A model generated the notes under the pieces. It made no database searches. It was given only the letters and a program-made list of their open reading frames with translations, and was not told the origin of the DNA. A DNA stretch of 64,000 nucleotides from Diatrype stigma (lineage: Eukaryota > Ascomycota > Sordariomycetes > Xylariales > Diatrypaceae): NCBI GenBank assembly GCA_022225965.2, contig JAKJXP020000003.1, positions 62,001 to 126,000 on the forward strand, in the 5' to 3' direction. Each line of letters begins with the position of its first letter. Positions within the stretch are counted from its first letter, which is position 1. A program made the position numbers and the translations under genes. Below are positions 1 through 12,149 of this stretch, in pieces.

Positions 1-51
1 TCCATTTAGCAATTGCTTATAATTAATAATAAATGAAGCCTTTTATATATT
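1..51 (+). repeat. Probable 5' LTR segment, matching 6826-6876
   Basis: The first 51 bases begin TCCATTTAGCAATTGCTTAT and match the segment that starts at 6826 (TCCATTTGGCAATCGCTTAT). Most differences are transitions, as expected after RIP. The match fades right after the shared AAGCCTTTTATA. I infer that both are the inner (R/U5) ends of a long terminal repeat. The rest of the 5' LTR lies outside the window. Confidence 0.6.
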
Positions 52-1097
52 TCCTAATTATTAAAATTAATAAATAAGTAGCAGCAAAAACGCTTTCGAA
101 TTATTAGGATAAGCGGTAATAATAAACAAATGTCCGCGGAAATATAAAATATAATTAACGTATTTAATTAAGCAATAAATACCGCAATAATAAGTTTCGA
201 ATAGCGCATAAATATTTCCTTTTAACGGAATAAATAAAAATTCTTTTAATTTTAATAACAAATGGCGGCCTAAAACGAAAGAAACGAATTCTTAATTAAT
301 TCGATTTTCCAGTTCGAATAAGGCTTAAAAGCCCAATAAGAGATTTTCGTACGATTAATTAATTATTATTTTAATATCGACGGCCTTATAAAAAACGCGG
401 GCGTCCCGACGAATCTAGCGTCCGTTAACGGGAACGTCGCATTTTAAGGCGATAAATAACTTAACGATAGCAAAAGAAAAGTCGTTAAAAGGAAATTCAT
501 AGCGTAGCCGGATATTTTTAACGGCAATCGCGCGGAATTTCCGTAATGGGAATTTAAAATGAAATATAAGTTGGTTAAAAATACCGGGTTTATCGGAAAA
601 ACCGGAAACCAGTTTTATATAATTTACGACCGTTTAAACAAAACAATTTAAGAGATTATTATTACTTTTTTTATTTTAAGAGGGCCTTTTAATTAATGCA
701 ATCCTTTTGCGTTTTTGAATTATCTTATTAGCATGTACGGTAATAAAAATAAATAAGAAAATTCGGCCGTAAAGCTTAAGGATTTCCATTAAGGTATTAA
801 CGTATGGTTCGCGAATTTCCTTCCGATTTTTAAAAGAATTATTGTCGATATAAAAGGAACAGTATGGCCCGATTCGGCGAAGTTCGTTATATTTTAAGGC
901 GCGATTAACGAAAAGCTTAAAAAGGCCTTAATTGTAGCGTTTCTTTTAAATAATTACGTTAAATAAATAAATGGCGTATTGGAAATAATAAGCCGATTAA
1001 AACGTTATTTTTCTTATAAATCCAGTAACGGCTTATTTATTATTCGCGAAAACGCCATAGTTTTTTATTAATTAATGAATAAAAAAAAAATACGAGA

Positions 1098-1331
1098 ATG
1101 TCCGGCATAATAGCTTTAATTAAGCAACAAAAGCGGCAAAATAGCCGAAAACTCGATTCGGGTAACGCTAAAAAGCAACGCGCGAAATGGGTTTCGCGTA
1201 AAAAGCGGGACGATAAAATGGCCAAAGGCTTATGCTTTCGGTACGGCCGAAAGAATTATCGGGCCAATTGTTGCCTTTTCTTTTTCGCTAAACGCCCGAA
1301 TATTATTGCAACGTTCGATATTAAATCCTAA
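1098..1331 (+). pseudogene. Gag C-terminus with decayed CCHC zinc knuckle (Ty3/gypsy)
   Basis: A 77-codon open stretch contains CFRYGRKNYRANC from about base 1233. It aligns with a gypsy-type nucleocapsid knuckle of the form CX2CX4HX4C, but the second Cys and the His are now Tyr. Both changes are the C-to-T or G-to-A transitions that RIP produces. A Lys/Arg-rich segment precedes the knuckle, as is usual in gag. Stops lie on both sides, so this is a relic. It belongs to the same element as the RT and integrase further on. Confidence 0.6.
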
Positions 1332-2084
1332 AATGAAAATTAAGACGAATTTTCGGGTTTGGACGAAAAAAAAGATTAGCTTTTGCGCCGAATTACGCGT
1401 AAATGGCGAAGGCTTTTTAAGAAAAAATTAAACAGGCTAAACAAAACATGAACGGTATTTTTTTTTATCGATATATATATAAATTAAGAAAAATTCGTCG
1501 AAGCCTTAATAAATTTGGGTTATAAATGTTATATCGTCGTAAATAAATTGTTCGTAAAACGATTAAAATTGCCGCGTATTCCTATTAAGCCGAAGGAATT
1601 ACGAAAGGTTCGTAAAAAAGGATTGCATTAATAAGGAATTATTCATAAAATAACTTATATAAAAACCGATATAAATAAATATAAGTTCAGGATTTATGCA
1701 TATATTATTAAAAACTTGGCTTTTTCTTTTATATTCGAAAAGCCGTAAATAAAATACGAAAACGTTTTATACGACGCTTTTAAGCATAGCTTAACCGTAA
1801 ATAAGGCGAATTATATGGTGGTTTATAAAAAGGACTTTCGGAAGGAACGTAATCGTTTCCGAAGCATTAAATAAGCGCGCATAATTTCCGGAAATACGTT
1901 CGGAATAATAATAAGGAAACTATAAAAAACCAACCGAAAAATATTAAAAACAAACGTATTTTCGGTAATCTTAATAAACATTAATAAGGCGTTAACATTA
2001 AAGCATAAGGTCGATATAAATAAAAAGTTATTTTACCGCTTACGAAATTTTCGCGACCTGTTTATTAAGAAATTAAATAACGCT

Positions 2085-3500
2085 TTGTTATTTTATAAAA
2101 AAGGAATCAATTATAAAATTAAGTTAAAAAGAAATAAAAAGGGTTACGAATTATTCGTATTTTGGGAACCGTTATATAGCATGTTTAAAAACGAACTTTT
2201 AATATTGCGAAAGATTTTAATTAAATTGTTAAATAAGGATTATATTTACGCGAACAGCTTAATAACGGATGCTTTAATATTATTCGCTAAAAAGCCAAAA
2301 GAAGGATTTCGGTTTTGTATCGATTATAAAGCCTTAAATGCGATTATCGAACGGAATAGTTATTTTTTATTATTAATTTAAGAAATACTTAGGATATTTT
2401 TATATGCGAAGTAATTTATTAAGATAAACGTAAAAGCGGCCTTTTATAAAATTAAAATCAAAGCAAGAAAAAAATAAAAAATAACGTTCCGGATCCGGTT
2501 TGAATTATATGAATGGCTCGTTATTTCGTTCGAGCTAAACGATACGTTAGCGACGTTTTAACGTTACGTAAACGGCGTTTTTCGAAAGTTCCTAAATGTT
2601 TTTTATTTGGCGTATATAAACGATATATTAATTTATTCGTCCGGCTTTAAGGAAGATTATATAAATAAGGTTAAACAGGTTTTAAGCCGCTTGTAAAAAG
2701 CAGGATTAATACTTAATATTAGGAAATGCGAATTTGCAATTAAAAAAACCAAATATTTAGGTTTTATAATAAAAGCAGAAGTAAGGATTAGGATAAACCC
2801 AAAGAAAATGCGCGCGATTAAGAAATAAGAGCCTTTTAAAAACGTTAAAAAAATACGTAGCTTTTTAGGATTTGCAAATTTTTATCGCGATTTTATCGAT
2901 TATTATACCGATCTTGTAAAGTCCTTAACGGCGTTAATCCGTAAAAATACGCCTTAGAAATAAATAGACGATCCAGAAAAAACCGCTTTCGAAAGGCTAA
3001 AAAACGTCTTTATTTTCGAGCCCGTATTAATATAATAAGACCCTAATAAAAAGACAATAATCGAATATAATTATTCGGAATAAACCAGCGGAAAATGCTT
3101 ATTATAAAAGAATAAATAAGAATTGTTCCGTTTAATAGCGTATTATTCGAAACGGCTGTTTTTAGCAAAAAGCAATTACGAAATTTACGATAAAGAGTTC
3201 TTAATAATAATAAGCTGCTTAAAAGTATGAAATATAAAGCTTAAAAGCGTAACAGTACCGTTTATAATAATTACGAATTATAAGAACCTGTAATACTTTA
3301 TAACGACGAAACGATTAAATGAACGTTAAATAAAATGGTTAAAAAAGTTATTACGTTTTAATTTCCGCCTTAAATTCCGTACGGGGCGTTTAAATATACG
3401 CGCCGATAGTTTTTCGAAAAGGGAGCAGGATATGCCGTAGGGCCTAAAAAACGAAAGGCACGAATTTAGGCGTTTTTAGCTAATAAAGAATAAATAGTTA
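2085..3500 (+). pseudogene. Ty3/gypsy reverse transcriptase and RNase H relic
   Basis: The first 98 codons are open and end with the RT finger motif RFCIDYKALNAI. Past several stops the palm motif reads YIND (2613-2624) instead of the expected YxDD, so a catalytic Asp is lost. FLGFANFYRDFI (from about 2862) is the usual RT thumb/connection signature. The RNase H part is recognised by YDKEFL (about 3190) followed by a Trp-containing helix. The order RT-RNase H-integrase is typical of Ty3/gypsy and not of Ty1/copia. There are many TAA/TAG stops where CAA/CAG would be expected. Confidence 0.8.
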
Positions 3501-3799
3501 TCCATTTTTTCCGAGACTTTTACGAATAAGTTATAAACGCAAGTTAATTATATTTCCGCCGGAAGGTTGGAATTATTCGACGGGACCGCGGTATTTTTAA
3601 GGCATAAGGATTTTTAAAGCCTATAAAACGCAATTCTTAAAAAAGATTCGATTTATTCGTAAATTATTCGAATAATTAAAAAGGACAAACGTAACGTTTT
3701 ATCGGATTTGGATTTTTCCGTTTTAATAGCAAAATATTAATTTAACGCCAAAGGGCTTTTTTAATTCTGCGAACGTTTATAAATATTAATTTAAAAGCC

Positions 3800-5150
3800 G
3801 TTATAAATAATATTAATATAATATATATACGATTTTTATATGATCGGATATTTAAAAAGGGAAATTACGATTGCAATATTTATGAAAAGCTTTTATTAAT
3901 TAGGCATATATGCGATAATTAAAAGGTTTTTCCGAACGTATAATATATGCGGTAAAAAATCGGTTTGGCGAAATAAAAAGAAAGGATTATTTAAGCCTTT
4001 GCTTATATCGGACCGTTTTTATAGCGAATTATTTATTAATTTTATAACCGATTTTTTAACAGTTTACGAAAGGGATTCGAATTTTTTAATGGTAATTATC
4101 GATCGGCTTTTTAAAAAGGTCGTTTTAAAAGTTATAATAACGATAAATGCAAAAACGTATATAAAGGTATTTATAAATGTATATTAAAGGTTTTATTCGT
4201 TTCCGAAGGCGATAATAAGCGATAAAAGTTTTAATTAAACGGGGCGGTTTTGGAAAAGAATGTGCGTTTTAATAAGAATCGAATAGCGTTTTTTTATTGC
4301 TTATTATTCCGAAAGCGATAGCATTACGAAAAAGGCGAATTAAAAGGTATTAATTTATTTATAAGCGTTTATAATTTATTCGTAATAAAAATGAAAAAAG
4401 CTTTTTTTAAAAGCAATACTTGCGATTAATAATAAGGATATTAATTCGATAGGCCTAAGCCCGTTTTTTTTGTTATACGGTTATTACGTAAAACCGATTT
4501 AACAAATAAAAAGCTTTTTTTTATCGTTTATCGACCTTATTATATGAACGGAAGTTTTCGTAAGCCGGTTAAGAAAAAATTACGAATTTGCTTAAGCGGT
4601 TATAGCCGTAATATAACAAATCCAGGAAAAATTAACGAATAAGCGACGAACATTAACCGAAAGATTTAAAATGGGGGATAAAATGTAATTATCGCTTAAA
4701 AACGTTAAAATAAGCTGGCCTTTTAAGAAACTTAAATGGCTTCATGTTAAATACGAAATAACGAAGGTCCTAAATTCGTACGTCGTAAAGCTAAATACGT
4801 TAAAAAACATTTATAATCGCTTTTACGTAAATCTTTTAAAATGCGTAAATATCGATTTCTTATTTTCGTAAAAAAACGAAAATACTTAATCGCCTTTTAT
4901 CGTTTCGGACGAAAAAGGAAAGCCGGAATAAAAAGTAAAAGAAATCTTATAAGCCGAAATACGTAAAAAAAAAAGGGAAATACGCCGTTGGATATTCGTA
5001 AAATAAGTAAGCTATGCGGAATTAAGTTAATATTTATTCGATAATTTCTTAAAAACGGAAGTTTTAAATAAATTCGAAGAAAAATACGGAAATATAAAAA
5101 AAACGACGGACCTAAGTTATAAATTAAAAAGCGCAATTACAAAATTACGT
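3800..5150 (+). pseudogene. Ty3/gypsy integrase plus chromodomain relic
   Basis: The frame shows an N-terminal zinc-binding region (about 3830-3955, ending in YNICGKKSVWR). The core has ISDRFYSELFINFITDFL and FLMVIIDRLFKK (3999-4187) and later SDKSFN, EQRFFIAYYSES-like blocks with stops. The C-terminal signature is GLSPFFLLYGYYVKPI (about 4456-4505). Downstream, VSDEKGKPE, AEIRKKKREIRRWIFVK and SYAELS (about 4900-5060) align with a chromodomain of the kind fused to fungal chromovirus integrases. This domain binds methylated histones and targets insertion to heterochromatin in related elements. Stops every 10-30 codons make this copy dead. Confidence 0.8.
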
Positions 5151-5997
5151 TTTCGAAAAGTTTAACGGAATCCGTAACGGATTTTTAATAAGACGCGTAT
5201 AAAAGGAAAAGAAATAATTACGAAAGGTTTACGAATAAAAGGAAAAAAAAAGAAATAAAAGAAAAGCCAAAGCTTTTACGAAATTTCATTTGTTTTTTTA
5301 CGAAATACGTACGAAACGTACGGAAATAACGCATAAGGCGTTTATTAAGTTAATTTATAACCATGGGCGAAAAAGGCGTATGCGTATATATATAAAACGC
5401 GTACGAAACGCTTAAAACGAGTTTCGTTAACGTTTCGAAGGGCCGGCCGAAACTAACGCATTAAAGATTTTATTAATATTTTCGACAAAGCCTTTAATAG
5501 CGGTCGCGAAACGTTCGAAAGCGGCGACCTTACGGAATTAAGAAGCGTAAAACGAACGGTTAAAAAGAGGTCGACGAATAGAAAAAAAAGGGCTTGTATT
5601 TATATCGAATTTACGTTAATAAGCCTCGGCCGTAAAAAAAGCCGGAAAATTGCCGAATTTAATGGATATAACGGTAACGGAAACTTAAAAGTTTAATAAA
5701 TAACGTACGAATAAGAAAAAAGCGAATAAGAAAATATTTACGGCTTTTTTTTTAATTTACGCTTAAATTAATAAGCTTTTTTATCGGCGGCCTTTTAATT
5801 ATTAATAATAATTAAAAATTTATAAGTAAATAATAAAATAAAAAAAAAAGGGCTTAATTTATATTGGCGGCGGTAATTATAATAAAAATAGGCCTTTATA
5901 AACGTTTTAATAGCTTCTTGCATTTCGGGAATATCCGGAATGTTTTTATATACGTATTTTTTATTGCTGCAAAAAATGCAGCAAATAATACAAAAAA

Positions 5998-6294
5998 TTG
6001 GAAAAAGGTTTAGGAAATATTCGAAAAAGGCGCATAAAATGTTCGAAAAAAGAAAGGGAATTATTTACGACCTTGGTTCGCATAAAACGAATCGGAGTTT
6101 TCGATTATGCGGATAATATATGCGAAATAAGGAACGTTACGGATACGCGGGAAATAATTCGCGAAGCTTTTATGCGTTTCGAAAGCGATGCGGATTTCTT
6201 TTACGTAAGCGGCAACGGCTACGTATACGGAAATAAAAAAAGCTGGTCGGGAGCCGTTTATAATAGGTTCGGAATTACAGTTAAAAATAAATAA
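5998..6294 (+). other. Unrecognised 98-codon open stretch in the element's 3' region
   Basis: An ATG-started reading frame of 98 codons, rich in Arg, Lys and Glu and ending in VYNRFGITVKNK, survives between the chromodomain relic and the putative 3' LTR. It stands out because the surrounding sequence is full of stops. I recognise no domain. It could be a chance opening in AT-rich, CpG-retaining DNA, the remnant of an extra chromovirus ORF, or a fragment of another insertion. Expression is unlikely in a RIP-mutated block. Confidence 0.2.
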
Positions 6295-6399
6295 ACGGAT
6301 AAAAGCTAAAAACGCATATAATTAATGCGTAAACGGAAAAAAAACGGAAATCCTTGCGAAAATCTTACGAAAAGTAAGGGGAATTTATCGAAAAAAGGG

Positions 6400-6880
6400 G
6401 TTATTATTATTATTGCTATAAGGAAAAAAAGATAAAAAAAAGGGAAAAGGGCGGCCCGTATTTATGGAAAAAGGGGGCCGGTATGTAATTAATAGTTTTA
6501 CGTTAAGCTTAATTAGGCGAATTTTAAAGGCGGAAATAACGCTTTTTAATTGGCCGGCTAATAAAAGATAACGGGCCAATTATAGGTCCTATAGGTATCC
6601 GCCAAAATTTTTTTTAACCGCAAGGGGCTTATAACGGGTTTAGCGCTAATGGGGGGGTTATGTAATAGGGCCCATGGGGCCTTAGGGGGTTGGTACCGGT
6701 TGATTTCCGGCGTCGCGCAGCGTTTTGAGACGTTTTTGAACCGCGTTAAGGCTGTGTATAAAAGGCTTTGCAAGTCCGTAAAGATTTCTAGTTTTTTTCC
6801 TTTCTTTTATAATTAGGAAATAAACTCCATTTGGCAATCGCTTATAGTTAGCAATAAGTAAAGCCTTTTATAATAAGGCT
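6400..6880 (+). repeat. Probable 3' LTR (U3 with TATA box, then the shared R/U5 segment)
   Basis: After the coding remnant there is a less mutated, GC-richer stretch (about 6420-6780) with a TATAAAA box at 6757-6763. It is followed by the 51-bp segment (6826-6876) shared with the window start. This order of promoter-like U3 followed by the repeated R/U5 part fits a 3' LTR. The left border is a guess, because the 5' partner of U3 is outside the window. Confidence 0.45.
6757..6763 (+). promoter_or_regulatory. TATA box in the putative LTR U3
   Basis: TATAAAA stands about 70 bp before the repeated R/U5-like segment, in the least mutated part of the element. This is the usual layout of an LTR promoter. 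The assignment is inferred from position only. Confidence 0.35.
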
Positions 6881-6899
6881 TTAAAATTCGGTTAATTTA

Positions 6900-9800
6900 T
6901 TGTTATATAAACGGAGGTAAATTTTTAAAGCTTATGGATAATATATTTAAGCGTTTTAATTCTTTATAGCTAACGATAATAAAGATGTTTCGAAATTCTT
7001 TTTATATTAAGAATTAATAAAAGAACTTTTTAATATTTATTATAATAATAAACTTCTTTTTATGTAATTTCGCCGTTATCTCGTATTATTTAAATAATAA
7101 ATATGCATCTCTTAATATTACCTTATTTTATGGTCGTAAGTTTATAATTATTCGTTTTTTATATATGCCATTCTTAATAATTCAAATTACGAAATAGGTT
7201 ATTGCAAAAAAAGTAATTCGTAATTAATAATTTATACGGCCCGTATTATGCAATAATTAGAAAATTTCATTAATAACTTTTTGCTTAATAACGCCTTATA
7301 AATAAAGCCTGGTTATAATTTTGTGCTTATACCATTTAGGTATTAATTCGATAATTATTTATTTTTCTTTTAGGAAGTCGATAATATCTCCATTTTTTTA
7401 TATTTCCGTATGTCGTAATAATAAGTTTTAAATACGGGCTAAAAATGTTTTATTCTTAGTATAAATATATATTCCTTTAAACGTTTTCGTTTCCTTTAAA
7501 TTATTAAAACGCCTTGCTTTAAATTTAGGATTCCGATTTTCGATTAATCCATTTAGGAATTCTTTTTCGTTTTTTTTAATTATTAAAAATACGATATCCG
7601 TATTTATATTTTTTGTTTTACGCAAAGCTATTCGTTATGTTTGCCGGAATATTTCTTTTAGTTTTTTATAACTTTCGTACATTTCAGGTTATTTTTTCGT
7701 ATTCGTTGCTTTGCTTTTTAAGCTTAAAAATTAACTCTTTATATTATTTCGCCTTCTTTTGTTTTTAATATGTTTATGAATATTTTTAAATAACTTTTCG
7801 ACGCTTTTAAACGGCTTTTTAGTATTTTCGAGCATTTATTTATCGCTTTTAAATAACTTTTTAATATTTTTGGCCATTTATTTATCATTTTTGAATGGCT
7901 TTTTAATATTCCTGGCTAGCTTTTTCATATTTCTAGGCTTTGGCTTATAATATTCGGCTACTTGTTTAGCCATATTGGCTGGCTTTTTTTTCGATTTTGG
8001 AATATGCTTATTAATTTTTATTATTATTAAATACTTATTTTGCTTTTCGGCCATAACGGCCAACGTTCTTTTAAAAGACTTGGCATTATTGCTTATAAGC
8101 TTTAAAAACTTAGATTTGCTATTTGCTTTAATCCAGAATATCGGGTTAAATTTAATATGAATTGCTGGATTTATATGCATATTAGCAATTTAACGGGCCT
8201 TTTTACGATTTCTTAATGGCTAACGTATTTCGATTAATATTCCTAAATTAATGTCATTATAATACTAAAAATATTATATCATTTCGGTTAATAACGTATA
8301 ATAACTTAACTTTTAACCCTTTAATATATTTATAAGGCTTTGCTTAATATTAACGACCTTAATTTACCGTTTTTCGTTAATAATGTAGGATATTATTTTT
8401 AACGTATCGGAATTAAAATAATAATTAATGCCTTATCGTGGTTAAATGTTTTTTTTTCCGATACGAATTAGGCATATAATGTTATTTCTTAAACGTAAAA
8501 TAAATTATTTTTTAATATATGCTTTAACTTTTTGCCTATTCGCTTTTAAATGAAACGTAACGTTTATTTTAACGTTATTATATTAATTAATACGTAAATG
8601 GCGATTTTAAACGAATATATTAATTCCGTATTAATATAGGAAGCCATTTTTTAATAATAATTCAATAAAGAATTTCGAAAATACCCAGGCTTCGAATTGA
8701 AAACGCATTTTTATACGGCGGCTTAAATACTGGCTTATTACTATAAATATGCTTATTACTTTAATTAAGTTGCAAACTTCTTATTTTTTTATTCCGATTA
8801 TTCCTCGTATTTGCGTTTCGTCGATAGTTACGTTTTCGCATTTATATAGGGTATTTTTTCCAATAAACTGGATATTCGTATCGGTATCGATATAAGCCGT
8901 ATCGGATAATACTTAACCAATTTTGTCGCATAAATGCATTTTTATGTATAAATAATTCGTAAAATCCTTTAGGCCGTATCCGAATTTATTGGGTTTTAAA
9001 ACGAACTCCGGAAGGGCCATTGGAATGCAGCAACCTTTTTCGATTAGGTTAAAACAATAAAGGCGCTTTTCGATAATTTCTTAAAACTAAATATAAATTT
9101 TTAAGTTATTATCGGTTATAAATTTAAAATAATAATTTTCGTAATAAAATAAGTTATCGTTTATTATTTGCTAGATTTTATTATGCCATTTTTTTTTGGT
9201 TCGTACTTTAATTAGGAATCGCTATTATTATTATCGTTAATACCGCTATTAGCTTTAAACGTATTTACGACATTAGCACGCTTTTGAATTTTATCCGTAT
9301 TTTTATTTCCTATTTTAAAAGCCTTATTAATTTAAAACCGGCTATTAATACGCAATGCCGATTTGGTTTGTTTTTCGGACTTTTCGGCTATTAAGGAATC
9401 TAATCGACGTTCCTATTGGCGATAAATCGGGCGCTCGTCGAAAAAGAACGCAATACTATTAAAACGGACCCTATTAATATTACGTAATGCGGTAGTTTTA
9501 AAAAAAGGTTTACGAAAGGGTTTTATATTAATTCAATTAAGCATATAAACGTTTATAGCTTAAATAATCCTTTTAATAATGCATTGCTTATTAAAATAAT
9601 CCAGCATAAATAATATTATATATAATTTTAAGAATAATAAAATACGAACTTTATTTTTTAATTCCTAATTAATATAATTCGCCATTTCGGCTAGCGCTTT
9701 AATTTGCGCTATTTAGGCCTTTGGCTCGAATTTTCCAACCTAATTCCAGCCGTATTTATATATTCGGAACGTCCGGATTATTATTAATTACTTTATATTA

Positions 9801-11950
9801 AAACGGGTCTTAAAATAATTCCGTAATATATTTAGTAATTATTTATTGCAAATTACTTAACGCTTTTCGTAAATAAATTCGATTATTCATTAATTCGTAG
9901 CTTCGTTTTTAAAACAAAAGTAAAAGTTAAATAAAATTTTCCTAATAATTTCGAAACTTTTAAATATTTAAGCTTCGAATTTTTTTAATTACGGAATATA
10001 ATTAAACCATATTACCGATTCGCTAAAACCAATAATCGAAATAAATTCTAGGCGCTTTCGGTAATTTTAAGAATCGAAAAACCCAAAATTCTTAATGCGG
10101 AATTTTTAGGTTTTTATATTGCTGCTTATACGTTTAATTAAGGCCTTCAATAATCGGATAGCCCATTTAAAACCGTCGGAAGCGTCCGTATTTATAGGGC
10201 GGCTTCGGTATTCCGGTCGTTTTAGAATTTGAATAACCTGTTTTAATGCGTTCCATAATTGTTAAAACCGGAAAAACAATTAATCGTCTTTAAAGCTTTC
10301 CGAACGTAATATAAATTATTAAATATATACCGATAACTAACTATTAAAAAGTATTTCGTTTCGTTATAATAAATATCCCCGCAATAACGTTCCGTTTTAT
10401 ATATGCGCTTAAGGATTTCGTTTAATATTATTAATAACATAATAACTATTAAAGAATTCCGTTTATGCTTAAGCATTAAATGATTCTCCGTAAAAATATT
10501 TTTTATATCGTTATAATATTTTATTCGACGTATATAATCCAAATGGCCCTATATAGAATTATTTTTTTAAATAACGTAATTCGTTAACGAAATAATCGGT
10601 TTCTTTAATAACGGACGGTTATTAATAATGCTAAAAATCGATATTCTTTTTGCGGCGACGGTATTTTTCGATAAAGGTATCCTTTTTTATAATTTTTATA
10701 AATATCCTAAATTATTTAAATTATTTCTTAAAATAATGCTTTGTCTTAAACTTTTTTTCGTTATTAAAATAAAATTAATTTGCCGGCATAATAAAAATAC
10801 GACTAAGCTACTTTTGTCCGGACATAATAAAATTAGGCATAATTATTAACCCTTTAAAACTTTTCCGTACCGTTTTCGATACCGGCTATTCCAAATCTTA
10901 AACGAACGATATTCGTTGGGGGGTTCCGTATCGATTTGCATACGCAAAAATTCTTGGCTTCGGATCGTCCGGTTAAAATGGATTCCTTAAGTTCATTTGG
11001 CCTTTTTAAATAATCAAGTTTCTTACCGAGAAGCCCCTGGATATTAGCGAATTATTCTTTTTCGCGGTAATAACGGACGTATCATACAAACGGAATTTTA
11101 AAATGGCTAACGATTTTTAAAGGATAGCTCCTTTTTTTTTAAGAATTAATTTTACTAAAAAAGCCGTTAATTTTTCCGTATTAGCTATACGTTCCAAAAA
11201 AAAAAATCCTTCCGAACGTTTAAATTCTTTGGTTAATAAAAGCTCCGCCTTAATAATGTCATTCGTTAGAAAATTTGGCGATTCCTTTTATTAACGTAAC
11301 AATATTAGGGAATTTTGGAATTTTCGGATTTTTTTTTTAATATTTTTCTACGAAATTATGGAAACCGCCGGTTTCGATACCGGCTGTATAATTATGTTTA
11401 GCCCTTTATTATATACCGTTTTTACTTATTACATGGTTTTTTTAATTCGCATTAAAGGAATAAACTAAGGTTTTAAAAAGTTCCAGGCATTCGCTAAATT
11501 TATAATCGTAAGCCATAAGTTAATAAATTCGAATTCCTATATTGCTAATAATTAAAGTTAATTTTCGTATAAAGCAAGAAACGCTTTTTTTTACTTATAA
11601 AACTCGTTATAATAAGTTACCGAAAAAGCTTTATAAAAAGCCGTAAGCAATATTACGTCTTCGTTTATAAGTTCGTTATTTAGTTTAGGTAATTCCTTTA
11701 AGATAATTAGGATTTTATTTGCTTAAGCCGGTACTTAATTAGCTTGTTTCGAAATAATTCGGGCTTTTTAACCTTTCTTGTTTATCGTAAGGTTTAAAGG
11801 GATTTACGTTTTTAGCGATTATGCGTTATTTTCGAAATTTAATAGATTATAAATAATTAGTACTAGATTTTAACCAGAAATGCTACCATATATTATAAAC
11901 GTTCCGAATTCCCTATTTTTAATTAGGAATGCCGGCGGCGTCGATAACGT
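6900..11950 (-). mobile_element. Unidentified RIP-degraded element, coding-like on the minus strand
   Basis: Read on the minus strand, about 11,060 down to 8,800 keeps long runs of plausible protein broken almost only by TAA/TAG. Examples are FAYANRYGTPQRISF (near 10,930), TDYFVNELRYLKK, YIGPFGLYTSNKIL (near 10,540) and INTDASDGFKWAIRLLKALI (near 10,160). Changing the stops back to Gln gives continuous frames, which is what RIP does to CAA/CAG. A segment near 8,900 reads AYIDTDTNIQFIGKNTLY and could be a decayed retroviral-type aspartic protease, but this is weak. A Lys/Asn-rich part follows at 7,880-8,180. I could not assign it to a class: no RT, transposase or helicase motif was recognised. 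Confidence 0.45.
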
Positions 11951-12149
11951 CGACTATATATAAGGGCATAATACCGCTATGCAATACTTAATATTACTTA
12001 TTACCAATATAAGGATAAAATTATAAAGTAATAAAAGCATGAATTGTTATAAAATATTAAGAACTCCAAGGATTTCTATATAATCCTTGGCAATATTAGG
12101 TAAGGGTACGTAATACTAAATAATCCTAGGAACTACTGTATTACGTAAC

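Larger units (their letters stand above)
1..6880 (+). mobile_element. RIP-degraded Ty3/gypsy chromovirus remnant
   Basis: This AT-rich block still reads, with many TAA/TAG stops, as a Ty3/gypsy polyprotein on the plus strand. In order it shows a gag zinc knuckle near 1233, reverse transcriptase (RFCIDYKALN near 2310, YIND at 2613-2624, FLGFANFYR near 2862), RNase H (YDKEFL near 3190), integrase (about 3830-4510, with GLSPFFLLYGYYVKPI) and a chromodomain (about 4908-5060). The chromodomain after the integrase marks the chromovirus clade. CpA and TpG are scarce while TpA and CpG are common, the classical RIP pattern. A 51-bp direct repeat (1-51 and 6826-6876) suggests that the window opens inside the 5' LTR and that the 3' LTR ends near 6880. 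The element cannot be active as it stands. Confidence 0.85.

Noticed and set aside
10243..10542. 99-codon minus-strand frame as an independent gene
   Set aside because: It is one frame of the RIP-mutated element. Another frame of the same strand gives the more protein-like peptides, so it is not counted as a gene.
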